64,000 nt of DNA from JAMLJG01 sp035327585 (GCA_035327585.1 DAOLDD010000019.1:5285-69284), one strand, 5' to 3'. Positions 8,468-17,916 are shown, counted from the stretch's first letter. Program-made: numbers and translations. Notes: a model not told the origin generated them from the letters alone.

Positions 8468-9256
8468 TCAGCGGGGGCGGGCGAGGACGCGGAAGCCGGT
8501 GTCGGCGTCGCGGTAGGCGCGGGGCAGATCGACGCGGTTCCAGACGCGCAGCATCCGCTCGGAACGTTCGCTCCAACTGCCGCCGCGCGCGGGCACGGAC
8601 GCGGTCTCGTCGGACTCGGCGCGACACCACTCGGCGACATTTCCCGCCAGATCGTAGAGATTAAACGGATTCGGCGGATAAGCCCCCACCGGACGCGCCC
8701 GTTCCAGCCGGAACGCCGCCCGCCCGGACGCCTCGGCCCACCCCCACGGGTACGGCGCCGCATGCACGCCGCCGCGCGCGGCATACTCCCACTCGTCCTC
8801 CGTCGGCAGGGCGACCGCAACCTTCAACCAGCCGGAAAGCCAACGCGCATACGCCTCGGCCTGCGCTTGCGTCACGAAGGCAACGGGGTCGCGCGGGGCA
8901 AGCGGCGCGTAGTGACCGGGATGGCCCGCGAATTGCGGCGAATCTAACGTCACCCCCGTGTCGTTCAGAAAGCGCGCGAATTGCGCCGTCGTAATCTCCG
9001 TGCGCGACATCCAGAAGGAATCCACCGCCACCTCGCGCGGAGCCGGCGCGCCGGGCTCGCGGCTGCCCAGCACCGCGACGCCGCCGGGCACGGTCACCCA
9101 CCCCGGCACGTCGCGAATAGCTCGTGTTTTCGGCGGCTTGCCGAGTTTTTGCAGACGTTGGAAGTCGCCGGAATCCTCTTTTACAGACGTTGGAAAACAC
9201 CCTCCGGCGAGCGCGGTGGCGGCAACGCAAATTATCAGCAGCTTACGTTTTGACAC
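8468..9256 (-). CDS. SUMF1/FGE-like domain lipoprotein
   Basis: Exported lipoprotein of about 262 residues. GTG 9256 gives a short signal peptide, SKRKLLIICVAATALAGGC, with a lipobox ending in LAGGC. The rest is a sulfatase-modifying-factor domain: VTVPGGVAVLGS, SFWMSRTEITTAQFARFLND, LPTEDEWEYAARGG, NPFNLYDLAGNVAEWC and a C-terminal RGGSW followed by DADTGFRVL. The Cys usually found before RGGSW in true formylglycine-generating enzymes is replaced by Ala, so sulfatase activation is doubtful; many bacterial members bind or modify other partners. Just after the lipobox cysteine, two copies of a dispersed DNA motif are translated (FPTSVKED and FQRLQKL). A much longer open frame upstream is the antisense of the next gene and is not real coding. 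Confidence 0.85.
   Translation of the reverse strand: MSKRKLLIICVAATALAGGCFPTSVKEDSGDFQRLQKLGKPPKTRAIRDVPGWVTVPGGVAVLGSREPGAPAPREVAVDSFWMSRTEITTAQFARFLNDTGVTLDSPQFAGHPGHYAPLAPRDPVAFVTQAQAEAYARWLSGWLKVAVALPTEDEWEYAARGGVHAAPYPWGWAEASGRAAFRLERARPVGAYPPNPFNLYDLAGNVAEWCRAESDETASVPARGGSWSERSERMLRVWNRVDLPRAYRDADTGFRVLARPR
9146..9197 (-). repeat. Tandem pair of the TTCCAACGTCTGTAAAA motif (in gene)
   Basis: Read on the minus strand, TTTTCCAACGTCTGTAAAA (9197-9179) is followed 32 bp later by TTCCAACGTCTGCAAAAA (9163-9146). The same motif occurs as pairs near 26.0 kb and 54.76 kb with the same spacing. Here both copies fall within the first 40 codons of the lipoprotein gene and are translated. Confidence 0.75.
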
Positions 9257-9331
9257 GACGCGGATGTTTCTACTACTGTTTGCCGGACGATGCGAGTGTC
9301 GATCAACACGTAACCCGATGCAGGTGATTCC

Positions 9332-10060
9332 ATGGAACCGATCCTTCTGATTGTCTCCGCGCTGGCCAGCCTCGTTAGCGCCGTAGTCCTTGTCCTCGTC
9401 CTCGTCAAACTCGGGGATATCGCCGACAAGACCGGCCGTGATTCCGGCGCCTCGGTCGACGCGAAGGAACTGGGCGCCGAGCTCGCGGGCGCGATCGACG
9501 CGGCCTTCAAAGCGCACGTGCCGAGTCCCGAAAAATTCTCCGCGGCCACCGCGTCCGCCCTCGAACAGGCCGTAAAGAAATCCAGCGAAGGCGTCGAAGC
9601 CCTGCACAAGAACCTGCTCGCCGCCCAGTCGCAGGCTACGGACAAATGGTCGGCCAACGAAAAGGCCGCCATCCAGGGCCTCGAAAATGCCGCGAAGGCG
9701 GTCGAAGCCGCGGCGGGCAAACTCAGCGACGCGCTCGCCTCGCACGCGCAGCAGTTGGACAAGGTCGAATCGGCATCGCGCGACCAGCTCAAGACCATCC
9801 TCTCCACGCATGCCGACAGCCTCGGTAAATCTTCCACCGCCATCGCGGGCCAGCTCGACAAGATCATGCAGCTCGAAAAGGACATCCAGCAGGTGCTCCA
9901 CGTCCAGCAGGTCGTCGACGGCTCCATCAAGGCGGTGTCCAGCGCCGAGGAATTCAAGGCGACGCTCGTTGCGCTGCGCAAACACCTCGAGCAGTCCGAC
10001 ACGCTGGTGCGCGAGGCGACCAAGCCCCGCACGATTCGCCTGGTCGAACAGGAAAGCTGA
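9332..10060 (+). CDS. Membrane-anchored coiled-coil protein, unknown function
   Basis: Protein of 242 residues with one N-terminal membrane segment (about 4-27, ILLIVSALASLVSAVVLVLV) followed by a long Ala/Lys/Glu/Gln-rich helical region likely to form coiled coils, for example EALHKNLLAAQSQATDKW and HAQQLDKVESASRDQLKTI. It resembles the general shape of RmuC-like or chemoreceptor-like stalks, but I see no nuclease or signalling domain. It is divergent from the SUMF1-type lipoprotein gene, with a 75-base shared intergenic region, and convergent with the DUF6941-like gene. No function is assigned. Confidence 0.75.
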   Translation: MEPILLIVSALASLVSAVVLVLVLVKLGDIADKTGRDSGASVDAKELGAELAGAIDAAFKAHVPSPEKFSAATASALEQAVKKSSEGVEALHKNLLAAQSQATDKWSANEKAAIQGLENAAKAVEAAAGKLSDALASHAQQLDKVESASRDQLKTILSTHADSLGKSSTAIAGQLDKIMQLEKDIQQVLHVQQVVDGSIKAVSSAEEFKATLVALRKHLEQSDTLVREATKPRTIRLVEQES

Positions 10061-10065
10061 TCCCG

Positions 10066-10473
10066 TCAGCCCTGCGGGTTGCCCTGGGTGACGCCGACGC
10101 GCAGCGGGTAGCGGATCTTCAGATCACCATCCAGCAGCACCTCGACCCAGTGGGTGCCTTCCGTTTGGAATTCGACGTTGAGAAAAATCTCGACGTTGGT
10201 GGCGGTGGTTTCCGGCGTAGGCAAATTCACGGGAATGTTCTGCCCCTCCACCAGCACGTTGTTCCCGTCCGGCTTGATGATCCGGCTGCGCTGGTTGAAT
10301 TTCCCCTCCCCGCTGCACCAGCGGGTGACCATGAAGATGCGCGGATAACGGGCCGGAAACGACTGCACCATGATGGCGTCGAACAGGCCGATCAGAATGA
10401 ATTTGCCGTTGCGCTCCTGGCGCACGTCGTCGCACAGGATCGCGGATTGCAGGTCGGGAAGGATGGTGTTCAT
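10066..10473 (-). CDS. DUF6941-like protein
   Basis: Protein of 135 residues from ATG 10473, with LPDLQSAILCDDVRQERNGKFILIGLFDAI at the start and a beta-rich remainder (RIIKPDGNNVLVEGQNIPVNL, FLNVEFQTEGTHWVEVLLDG). The opening CDDVRxExNGKxxLIG pattern is what I associate with the DUF6941 family, found widely in Verrucomicrobiota and Planctomycetota and without known function. It has no signal peptide or membrane segment, so it is likely cytoplasmic. An upstream extension to 10509 is not needed for the domain. Confidence 0.7.
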   Translation of the reverse strand: MNTILPDLQSAILCDDVRQERNGKFILIGLFDAIMVQSFPARYPRIFMVTRWCSGEGKFNQRSRIIKPDGNNVLVEGQNIPVNLPTPETTATNVEIFLNVEFQTEGTHWVEVLLDGDLKIRYPLRVGVTQGNPQG

Positions 10474-10550
10474 GGGCGCAGTATCCCGTATTGAATAAAC
10501 CCGGTGCAAGCTTCGTCACAGGGATGGACACAACCCCGGAGGAGCCCGCG

Positions 10551-10922
10551 ATGAAAACAATCCTGGCCAGCGCAATCCTGACGACCGCCCTGTGCATCGG
10601 CACCGCCAGCGCCCAGCACGTATCCGTCAAGTTCGGGTCGTCGCCCCGCGCGACGGCGCCGTCCTGCTACGTACCACCGCCCTGCGCCGCACGCCCCGTC
10701 TACTACCGCTACGCCCCCACGCGGCAGGCGCAACACGGGTACTGGAAGCTGCAACACAAGCGCGTTCAGGTCCCGGGCCAATGGGTGCAATGGATCACCC
10801 CCTGCGGCAAGGTGCAATCGAAGTGGGCGCCCGGCGGCTATCGCACCATATCCCAATACGTTTGGGTGCCCTACACACCGCCCCCTTCACACGGAAGCAC
10901 GATCACCATCGTGCGCCGATAA
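10551..10922 (+). CDS. Small secreted protein, unknown
   Basis: Exported protein of 123 residues. ATG 10551 is preceded by GGAGGAG. Signal peptide MKTILASAILTTALCIGTASA is followed by a mature part rich in Tyr, Pro, Trp and Gln. It holds two related blocks, GYWKLQHKRVQVPGQWV and GGYRTISQYVWVP, of the W/Y-x-V-P type seen in small periplasmic proteins of this kind of bacterium. Two cysteines (SCYVPPPCAARP) and a third (TPCGKV) could form a disulphide. It is divergent from the DUF6941-like gene. No function is assigned. Confidence 0.72.
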   Translation: MKTILASAILTTALCIGTASAQHVSVKFGSSPRATAPSCYVPPPCAARPVYYRYAPTRQAQHGYWKLQHKRVQVPGQWVQWITPCGKVQSKWAPGGYRTISQYVWVPYTPPPSHGSTITIVRR

Positions 10923-11034
10923 ACCGACGGCAACCCCGTCAACTAGCGCTGGATGTCTCGGGGGTGGATGCTGTAATAATGCGCGACACGCCCATGCGCG
11001 GACAGCCGCGTACGAATCCAACCCAAGGAGCATC

Positions 11035-12072
11035 ATGGCACGCACCGTAACGCTGTTCACCGGGCAATGGGCCGACCTGCCCCTCGCGGAGCTTGCCCCG
11101 CTCGTCAAGCAGATGGGTTATGACGGCGTCGAACTCGCCTGCTGGGGCGATCACTTCGACGCGCAGGCGGCGCTGAAGAGCGACGCCTATGTCGCGGAGA
11201 AATGGGCGCTGCTTGCGAAGCACGGGCTCACCTGCAATGCAATCTCGACCCACCTCGTCGGCCAGGCGGTCTGCGACCGCATCGACGAGCGCCACCAAGC
11301 GATCCTGCCCTCCCACGTCTGGGGCGATGGCGATCCCGAGGGCGTACGGCGCCGCGCCGCGGAGGCGGTCAAGGCGACGGCGCGTGCGGCGCGGAAGTTC
11401 TTCAACGCAAAACCGGGGCGCGCAGGCAGCGACGATTTCCCTGCAGTGGTGAACGGCTTCACCGGCTCCAGCATCTGGCACGCGCTCTATGCGTTCCCGC
11501 CGACGAGCCAGGCGTATCTCGAAAAGGGATTCCAGGACTTCGCCGCGCGCTGGACGCCGATCCTGGATGTCTTCGAGGCGGAAAACGTCAATTTCGCACT
11601 GGAGGTGCACCCCACCGAAATCGCGTTCGACATCGCGTCCGCGGCGCGCGCCGTGAAGGCCGTGAACGGACACAAACGCTTCGGGTTTAACTACGACCCG
11701 TCGCACCTCGGCTACCAGGGTGTGGACTACGTAAAGTTCATCCGCCAGTTCGCCGACCGCATCTATCACGTCCACATGAAGGACGTCTGGTGGGGTCACG
11801 GCGACGGCACGGTGGGCGTGTTTGGCGGGCACACAGATTTCGGCACGCCCGCGCGCTACTGGGATTTCCGCTCGCTCGGCCACGGCGACATCCGCTTCGA
11901 GGACATCATCGTCGCGCTGAACGACATCGGCTACGCCGGCCCGCTCTCGGTGGAGTGGGAGGACGGGCGCATGGACCGCGTACACGGCGCGACGGAAGCC
12001 GCGGCGTTCGTGCGCAAACTGGACTTCAAACCCAATCAGGCCGCGTTCGACGCAGCCTTCGCGAAGAAATGA
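11035..12072 (+). CDS. Sugar phosphate isomerase/epimerase (AP-endonuclease-2 TIM barrel)
   Basis: Protein of 345 residues of the xylose-isomerase-like TIM-barrel family. The opening LFTGQWADLPLAELAPLVKQMGYDGVELACWGDHFD is typical of the barrel start. Metal ligands are expected in NFALEVHPTEIAFD (Glu, His), GFNYDPSHLGYQG (Asp, His), RIYHVHMKDVWW (His, Asp) and LSVEWEDGRMD (Glu). The substrate cannot be read from sequence; such proteins isomerise or dehydrate keto-sugars and inositols, often together with Gfo/Idh/MocA oxidoreductases. One follows 115 bases downstream, so the two probably act in one sugar or inositol pathway. Confidence 0.88.
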   Translation: MARTVTLFTGQWADLPLAELAPLVKQMGYDGVELACWGDHFDAQAALKSDAYVAEKWALLAKHGLTCNAISTHLVGQAVCDRIDERHQAILPSHVWGDGDPEGVRRRAAEAVKATARAARKFFNAKPGRAGSDDFPAVVNGFTGSSIWHALYAFPPTSQAYLEKGFQDFAARWTPILDVFEAENVNFALEVHPTEIAFDIASAARAVKAVNGHKRFGFNYDPSHLGYQGVDYVKFIRQFADRIYHVHMKDVWWGHGDGTVGVFGGHTDFGTPARYWDFRSLGHGDIRFEDIIVALNDIGYAGPLSVEWEDGRMDRVHGATEAAAFVRKLDFKPNQAAFDAAFAKK

Positions 12073-12075
12073 AAC

Positions 12076-12153
12076 AACCGCAGATTGACGCAGAGGCACG
12101 CAGATATGGGATCATTCAGTCACATCTGTGTTGATCCGTGTTCATCTGCGGTT
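12076..12153. repeat. Inverted CCGCAGAT-type intergenic repeat
   Basis: AACCGCAGAT at 12076-12085 is repeated as the inverse ATCTGCGGTT at 12144-12153. The flanks also match in part (GACGCAGAGGCACGCAGAT against CATCTGTGTTGATCCGTGTTC). It lies between the isomerase and oxidoreductase genes, which are read in the same direction. A copy of a related repeat class is at 53337-53441. It may fold in the mRNA. Confidence 0.6.
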
Positions 12154-12186
12154 TCCTGAATCAGCATCACGTGGAGAAGTTACCCA

Positions 12187-13353
12187 ATGAAACGTAAATT
12201 ACGGATGGGCATGGTGGGCGGCGGGCGGGACGCGTTTATCGGCGCGGTGCACCGCATGGCGGCGAATCTCGATGGGCAGGTTGAACTGGTCGCGGGCTGT
12301 TTTTCGTCGGACGCGGCCAAGAGCAAGGCATCGGGCGAGGATCTGTTCCTCGACCCGAAGCGGGTCTACACGAGTTACGAGGACATGGCCGCGAAGGAAG
12401 CGGCGCTGCCGGCGGAGGCGCGGATCGACTTTGTGTCGATCGTGACGCCGAACCACCTGCACGCGCCGGTCGCCACGGCGTTCCTGCGCAAGGGTTTCCA
12501 CGTGGTCTGCGACAAGCCGATGACCACGACCCTCGCGGAAGCCGTCGCGCTGCGCGAGGAGGTGCGCAAGAGCGGCAAGGTCTTCGCGCTGACACACAAC
12601 TACACCGGCTATCCGATGGTGAAACAGGCGCGCGAGTTCGTGCGCAGCGGCGCGATCGGCGACATCCTCAAGGTCGTCGCGGAATACCCGCAGGGCTGGC
12701 TGTTGGACGCCATCGAGCAGGAGGGCCAGAAGCAGGCGGCGTGGCGCACCGACCCCGCGCGCGCCGGCGCCTCGTGCTGCATCGGCGACATCGGCACCCA
12801 CGCCGAGAACCTCGGGCGCTACATCACCGGCCTTGAAATCGACGCCCTGTGCGCGCACTTCACCACGTTCATCCCCGGCCGACAGCTGGAGGACGACGGC
12901 AATCTGCTGGTGAAATACAAGGGCGGCGCCGTCGGCATTCTCTACGCCTCGCAAATCAGCACGGGCGAGGAGAACAACCTCGCCATCCGCATCTACGGCA
13001 CGAAGGGGTTCCTCGCCTGGCAGCAGGAACACCCGAACGAATTGAAGTTCCAGCCCAAGGGCGAACCGGCGCGCATTCTGCGCCGCGGTAACGGCTATGT
13101 CGGCGACGCGGCGAAGAAATTCACGCGCCTGCCCGCGGGCCACCCCGAGGCATTCATTGAGGCGTTCGCCAACATCTACCTCGAAGCGGTCGCGCACATC
13201 CGCGACGCGATCGACGGAAAAAATGGCGGCGCCTACGACCACCCCACGGTGGACGATGGTGTGTACGGCATGGCATTCATTGAGTCCGCCGTGGCCTCGG
13301 CTGCTTCCGACAGCAAGTGGACGGCCTTCACGAAAACGGCAGGACCCCGCTAG
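12187..13353 (+). CDS. Gfo/Idh/MocA-family oxidoreductase
   Basis: NAD(P)-dependent sugar or polyol dehydrogenase of 388 residues. The Rossmann start KLRMGMVGGGRDAFIGAVHR is at 4-23, VSIVTPNHLHAPVA is around 83-96, and the catalytic-site CDKPMTTTLAEA contains Lys110-Pro111 of the family EKP motif. CCIGDIGTHAENLGRYITG supplies the Asp and His expected in the active site. The length and the long C-terminal beta sheet are normal. It follows the sugar isomerase gene and ends four bases over the end of the convergent glycosyltransferase. The substrate is unknown. Confidence 0.9.
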   Translation: MKRKLRMGMVGGGRDAFIGAVHRMAANLDGQVELVAGCFSSDAAKSKASGEDLFLDPKRVYTSYEDMAAKEAALPAEARIDFVSIVTPNHLHAPVATAFLRKGFHVVCDKPMTTTLAEAVALREEVRKSGKVFALTHNYTGYPMVKQAREFVRSGAIGDILKVVAEYPQGWLLDAIEQEGQKQAAWRTDPARAGASCCIGDIGTHAENLGRYITGLEIDALCAHFTTFIPGRQLEDDGNLLVKYKGGAVGILYASQISTGEENNLAIRIYGTKGFLAWQQEHPNELKFQPKGEPARILRRGNGYVGDAAKKFTRLPAGHPEAFIEAFANIYLEAVAHIRDAIDGKNGGAYDHPTVDDGVYGMAFIESAVASAASDSKWTAFTKTAGPR

Positions 13354-14492
13354 GACGTCGACCGAGCGCTGCGCAGAGCAGCCAGCGTAAGGGATGCCGT
13401 TCGCTCCCAAAGGAACTGAGCTGCGCGGGTGCGGCCGGCCTGCGTGAGCTGCCGCCGGGTCGCGGGCTTCATTCGCGCCAAGTCCAGCAGCGCGGCGGCC
13501 CACGCGCCCGGATCGCGCCCGTCCGCGTAGCGGCAGGCATCGCCGCCGACTTCGCGGGTTGAGCCCTCGCCTGTGGCGAGCACGGGCGTGCCCGCCTGCA
13601 TCGCTTCGAGCAGGGGCAGGCCGAAGCCCTCGTAGAGCGACGGGAATACAAACGCATCCGCGGCCTGATACAGCGCAATCAGATCGTCCCGTGAAACACC
13701 GTTGATCCGGTGAACCCGACCCGCCGGTGCGGCGGCGAGCGCCTGTTGTAGCGCGGGCTCGCCCCGGCGCGGCTTGCCGATCAGCAGGAGTCGATGCGGC
13801 ATGTCGCCGGCGGCAAGACGGAACGCGTTCACGAGCAGGGGCAGATTCTTGTGCGGATACGAATGGGCCACACTCAGGAAAAACGGCGAATCGGCGCCGA
13901 GGAACCGCCTTCGTGCATCCACCCGGCGCGCGTCTCCAACATCTTCGCCAAATCGCGGGTCCACGCCCAGCGGCGTCACTTGGAGACGTTCCGCCGCGAC
14001 GCCGGTCTCCCGCACGATTTCATCGCGCGAAAATTCAGAGATCGCGAGAATGTGTGCCGCCCGGCGCACGGCCATCGACACGAGCGCATGGGTGGTCCAG
14101 CGCGCAACGAGCGAAAGGTCGTCGGGATGCGTCCGGTATTGCATATCGAGAATCGAGACGACCTGCGGGCATGACGCCACGGCGGGCATCGTATAGCCGG
14201 GCGACCAGAGCACATCAGCCCCCAGCCGCTTCACCAGACGCGGCAGCGCGGTTTGCTCCGCGATGATGCGGGCATAGCGGTTTGCCGCCCGGACGTGCAG
14301 CAGATGCACCACCACGTGGGGATGCGCGGAATAGCGATGGCGAAGAAATTCATAATTCTCGCGATTCGCGACGAGATGCAATGCGACGCCCGGTTCCGTC
14401 CCGGCGAGCGCGCGCAGCGTTTCGCAGACATAGGTCTCCGACCCGCCGACTTCGCCGGGAATCAGGAACAACAGATTTACGGCCACCTTCAT
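13350..14492 (-). CDS. Glycosyltransferase family 4 (GT-B)
   Basis: Retaining GT-B glycosyltransferase of 380 residues that would add a sugar to a surface polysaccharide. The N-terminal half opens MKVAVNLLFLIPGEVGGSETY with the acceptor-domain glycine loop. The C-terminal donor domain shows SVAHSYPHKNLPLLVNAF, the FVFPSLYEGFGLPLLEAM segment carrying the E-x7-E motif, and GTPVLATGEGSTREVGGDA. ATG 14492 overlaps the stop of the upstream GT2 gene as ATGA, so the two are coupled. The C-terminal end converges on the oxidoreductase with a four-base overlap. Confidence 0.9.
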   Translation of the reverse strand: MKVAVNLLFLIPGEVGGSETYVCETLRALAGTEPGVALHLVANRENYEFLRHRYSAHPHVVVHLLHVRAANRYARIIAEQTALPRLVKRLGADVLWSPGYTMPAVASCPQVVSILDMQYRTHPDDLSLVARWTTHALVSMAVRRAAHILAISEFSRDEIVRETGVAAERLQVTPLGVDPRFGEDVGDARRVDARRRFLGADSPFFLSVAHSYPHKNLPLLVNAFRLAAGDMPHRLLLIGKPRRGEPALQQALAAAPAGRVHRINGVSRDDLIALYQAADAFVFPSLYEGFGLPLLEAMQAGTPVLATGEGSTREVGGDACRYADGRDPGAWAAALLDLARMKPATRRQLTQAGRTRAAQFLWERTASLTLAALRSARSTS

Positions 14493-15319
14493 TCGGTCCT
14501 GTCTGCCCGCGCACGGCGGGTCATCCATGTGTAGCTCGCCACGATCCCCCAGCGCACGCCGAGATGAATCAGGGTCTGCGGCGAAAAACGGCCTGCATCC
14601 GCGCGCGCCGCCTCGTATTCCTCCCGGAACTGCCGGGCAAAGTGCTGGCCGCTGATCGAGGCCGGATGCCAGCGAAAGGACGCCAGCGGCGACCCCGGGA
14701 CGCGTACCGCCGGGCCCTGGCGCAGCAGGCGGAGGAAAAATTCGTAGTCGAAGGCCGCCTTCAAATCCTCGCGCAAGGGGCCGGCGGACTCGACCGCGGA
14801 CCGGCGAAAGAGCGTCGCGGGTTGTGAAATATAATTGATGCACTGGAAGGTGAAGCGAGAGGAGAACGGGAAAAAGCATTCCTTGAAGCGGGTGATGCCC
14901 TTTCGGATTTCGTGATCGGATTCGTCTATGATCGTGCAGCGTCCGAAGAGCAGCGCGGCGTCGGGCCGCCGCTGGGCGACGGAGACCGCGCGGGCCAGCG
15001 CGCCGGGGGCATACAGGTCGTCGGCGTTCAGCCACCCCACCCAATCGCCGCTCGCGACGCGCAGTCCCTTGTTGATGGCATCGGCGGGACCCCGGTCCGC
15101 CTCGATCACGAGGTGGTCGATCCCGTCGCGATGGCGGTCGAGAATCGCGTGCGAGCCGTCGGTGCTGCCGCCGTCGAGCACGATGTGCTCCAACTCGACG
15201 CCCGGTACGCGCTGCGCGTGAATGCTGCGGAGGCAGGCATCCAAATGCGCCGCGCCGTTCCAGTTCGGGGTTATGATGCTGATCTTCAACGTCGGGAGAT
15301 TGCCGAAAACTGGTGGCAT
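14489..15319 (-). CDS. Glycosyltransferase family 2
   Basis: GT-A glycosyltransferase of 276 residues. KISIITPNWNGAAHLDACLRSI is the nucleotide-binding start, LDGGSTDGS the second motif, EADRGPADAINKG follows, and LNADDLYAPG carries the DxD metal site. The C-terminal half (QPATLFRRSAVESAGPLREDLKAAFDYEFFLRL) resembles WcaA-like enzymes of colanic-acid and O-antigen pathways. ATG 15319 is the likely start. It is the first gene of a two-gene unit with the GT4 gene and is divergent from the GDP-fucose synthase-like gene, which suggests a shared surface-glycan job. Confidence 0.9.
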   Translation of the reverse strand: MPPVFGNLPTLKISIITPNWNGAAHLDACLRSIHAQRVPGVELEHIVLDGGSTDGSHAILDRHRDGIDHLVIEADRGPADAINKGLRVASGDWVGWLNADDLYAPGALARAVSVAQRRPDAALLFGRCTIIDESDHEIRKGITRFKECFFPFSSRFTFQCINYISQPATLFRRSAVESAGPLREDLKAAFDYEFFLRLLRQGPAVRVPGSPLASFRWHPASISGQHFARQFREEYEAARADAGRFSPQTLIHLGVRWGIVASYTWMTRRARADRTE

Positions 15320-15379
15320 CAAATCGGAAACCGCCTATGATGACAACCGTCCAATTTTTGGCGACGCAAAGGAGCGGGC

Positions 15380-16342
15380 ATGAGTTTCTGGAACGGCAAG
15401 CGGGTATTGGTGACGGGCGGCTCGGGTTTCCTGGGGCACCACGTCATCGCGGAGCTTCAGCGGCGCGGCGCGCATAACATTCACGCCCCGCGCAGCCGCG
15501 AATATGACCTCCGCAAGCCGGAACATGTGCGCAAGTGCCTGGCCGAACTGCGCCCGAACATCATCATTCACATGGCGGCCGTGGTCGGCGGCATCGGCGC
15601 GAACCGCATGCACCCGGGCCAGTTCTTTTTCGACAACGCGGCGATGGGCATCCACCTCATTGAGGAGGCGCGCCTCGCGGGCGTCGAGAAGATGACGAAC
15701 CTCGGCACGATCTGCGCTTATCCGAAATTCACACCGGTCCCCTTTCGCGAAGCCGAACTGTGGAATGGGTATCCGGAGGAGACGAACGCGCCGTATGGGC
15801 TCGCGAAGAAGATGATGCTCGTGCAGGGCCAGGCGTACCGGCAGGAATATGGCTTCAACTCAGTCTTCCTGTTGCCGGTGAACCTCTACGGGCCGCGCGA
15901 CAACTTTGACCCGGACAGTTCACACGTCATCCCCGCGCTGATCCGCAAGGCGCTGGAGGCGAAGGAAAGCGGCGCGACGGAGATGGTCTGCTGGGGCACG
16001 GGTTCCGCCACGCGCGAATTCCTGTATGTGGAGGATTGCGCGCGGGCGATCGTGATGGCCACGGAACGCTATGAGGGAATTGACCCGGTCAATCTCGGCA
16101 GCGGCATGGAAATCAGCATCCGCGACCTGTCCGTGCTGATCGCTCGCCTCTGCGGCTTCACAGGCAAACTGGTTTGGGACAGCACCAAACCGGATGGCCA
16201 GCCGCGCCGCTGCCTCGACACCACCTCCGCCGCGGAGAAATTCGGATTCCGCGCCGAGGTCCCCTTCGAGGAAGGCCTGAAGCGCACGATCGCCTGGTAT
16301 CTCGAGAACCGCCACACCGCCGCGGCGACTGCGCACAAATAG
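15380..16342 (+). CDS. fcl: GDP-L-fucose synthase-like NAD-dependent epimerase/reductase
   Basis: Extended SDR of 320 residues that in characterised members turns GDP-4-keto-6-deoxymannose into GDP-L-fucose. The NADP-binding TGGSGFLGHH is at 12-21; HMAAVVGGIGANRMHPGQFFFDN is strongly fucose-synthase-like; LGTICAYP holds the catalytic Ser/Thr region; and Tyr139/Lys143 lie in APYGLAKK. PVNLYGPRDNFDPDSSHVIPALIRK also matches the family. No gmd gene (GDP-mannose dehydratase) is in the window. ATG 15380 is preceded by AAGGAG. It is divergent from the GT2-GT4 pair and converges on the hydrolase gene. Confidence 0.85.
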   Translation: MSFWNGKRVLVTGGSGFLGHHVIAELQRRGAHNIHAPRSREYDLRKPEHVRKCLAELRPNIIIHMAAVVGGIGANRMHPGQFFFDNAAMGIHLIEEARLAGVEKMTNLGTICAYPKFTPVPFREAELWNGYPEETNAPYGLAKKMMLVQGQAYRQEYGFNSVFLLPVNLYGPRDNFDPDSSHVIPALIRKALEAKESGATEMVCWGTGSATREFLYVEDCARAIVMATERYEGIDPVNLGSGMEISIRDLSVLIARLCGFTGKLVWDSTKPDGQPRRCLDTTSAAEKFGFRAEVPFEEGLKRTIAWYLENRHTAAATAHK

Positions 16343-16354
16343 GACGACCAACCC

Positions 16355-17164
<810 letters not shown>

Positions 17165-17335
17165 GGCTGCCTCCTTGCGCTAGGATACGACAGCCCGCGT
17201 GCGGCGCAACGCGGAACCTGCACAAAAATACTGGACGCCGCGCGCGGCTTGCCCTACAACAACGCCCTTTTCCGCCGGGGCAGGCGGAGCCCGGGCCCCA
17301 GTTGGACGGGATTTGAAGAAAAGGATCGGAACACC

Positions 17336-17530
17336 ATGCCCAAACATAAAACGAAAAAAGCCATCGCCAAGCGGTTCCGTCGCTCGGGAACAGGAAAAAT
17401 CCTGCGCCCCCACGGCGGCAAGAGCCACCTCGCTTCCAGCAAGTCGCGCAAGCGCAAGCGCCAGTTGCGCCGCGCCGCGGTTGTGGGAGAGCCGGTAGCC
17501 AAGAAACTTTCGATTCTGCTGGGCAAGTAA
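17336..17530 (+). CDS. rpmI: 50S ribosomal protein L35
   Basis: Basic protein of 64 residues, MPKHKTKKAIAKRF at the start and LILGK-like SILLGK at the end, matching L35 in length and sequence (TGKILRPHGGKSHLASSKSRKRKRQLR). It is a structural protein of the large subunit. AAGGA about ten bases before ATG 17336 serves as the binding site. It is followed 18 bases later by rplT. infC, the usual first gene of this operon, is absent; upstream is a divergent hydrolase gene. Confidence 0.95.
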   Translation: MPKHKTKKAIAKRFRRSGTGKILRPHGGKSHLASSKSRKRKRQLRRAAVVGEPVAKKLSILLGK

Positions 17531-17548
17531 CGCAGGGAGATTGAGACC

Positions 17549-17914
17549 ATGCCACGAGCAACAAACGCACCCGCATCCCGCACGCGCCGCAAACGGCGCC
17601 TGACACTTGCCAAAGGCTTCTATGGGGGCCGCAGCAAGCGATTCCGCCAGGCTACCGAGGCCGTGGACCGCGCGATGGTACAGGCCACGAAGCACCGCAA
17701 GGAACGCAAACGAGACTTCCGCGCGCTCTGGATCACGCGCCTCGCGGCGGCCTGCCGCCCGCACGAGATCACCTACAGCCGCCTGATCGAAGGCCTCACG
17801 AAGGCCGGCATCCTGCTCAACCGCAAGATGCTTTCGGAAATCGCGATTCACGACCCCGAGGGCTTCGCCTCGATCGTCGGCCTCGCCAAGGCGGCGAAGG
17901 TCAAAGCGGCCTAG
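17549..17914 (+). CDS. rplT: 50S ribosomal protein L20
   Basis: Basic RNA-binding protein of 121 residues needed early in 50S assembly. RRKRRLTLAKGFYGGRSKRFR, RAMVQATKHRKERKRDFRALWITRLAAACR and the C-terminal SYSRLIEGL-like TYSRLIEGLTKAGILLNRKMLSEIAI are diagnostic. In well-studied bacteria L20 represses its own operon through a leader RNA; the 170-base leader before rpmI could hold such a site, but I cannot identify it. A good intrinsic terminator follows directly. Confidence 0.97.
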   Translation: MPRATNAPASRTRRKRRLTLAKGFYGGRSKRFRQATEAVDRAMVQATKHRKERKRDFRALWITRLAAACRPHEITYSRLIEGLTKAGILLNRKMLSEIAIHDPEGFASIVGLAKAAKVKAA

Positions 17915-17916
17915 TC

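Noticed and set aside
8468..9256. True formylglycine-generating enzyme
   Set aside because: The active-site Cys before RGGSW is Ala, and no sulfatase gene is nearby, so only SUMF1-like fold is claimed.
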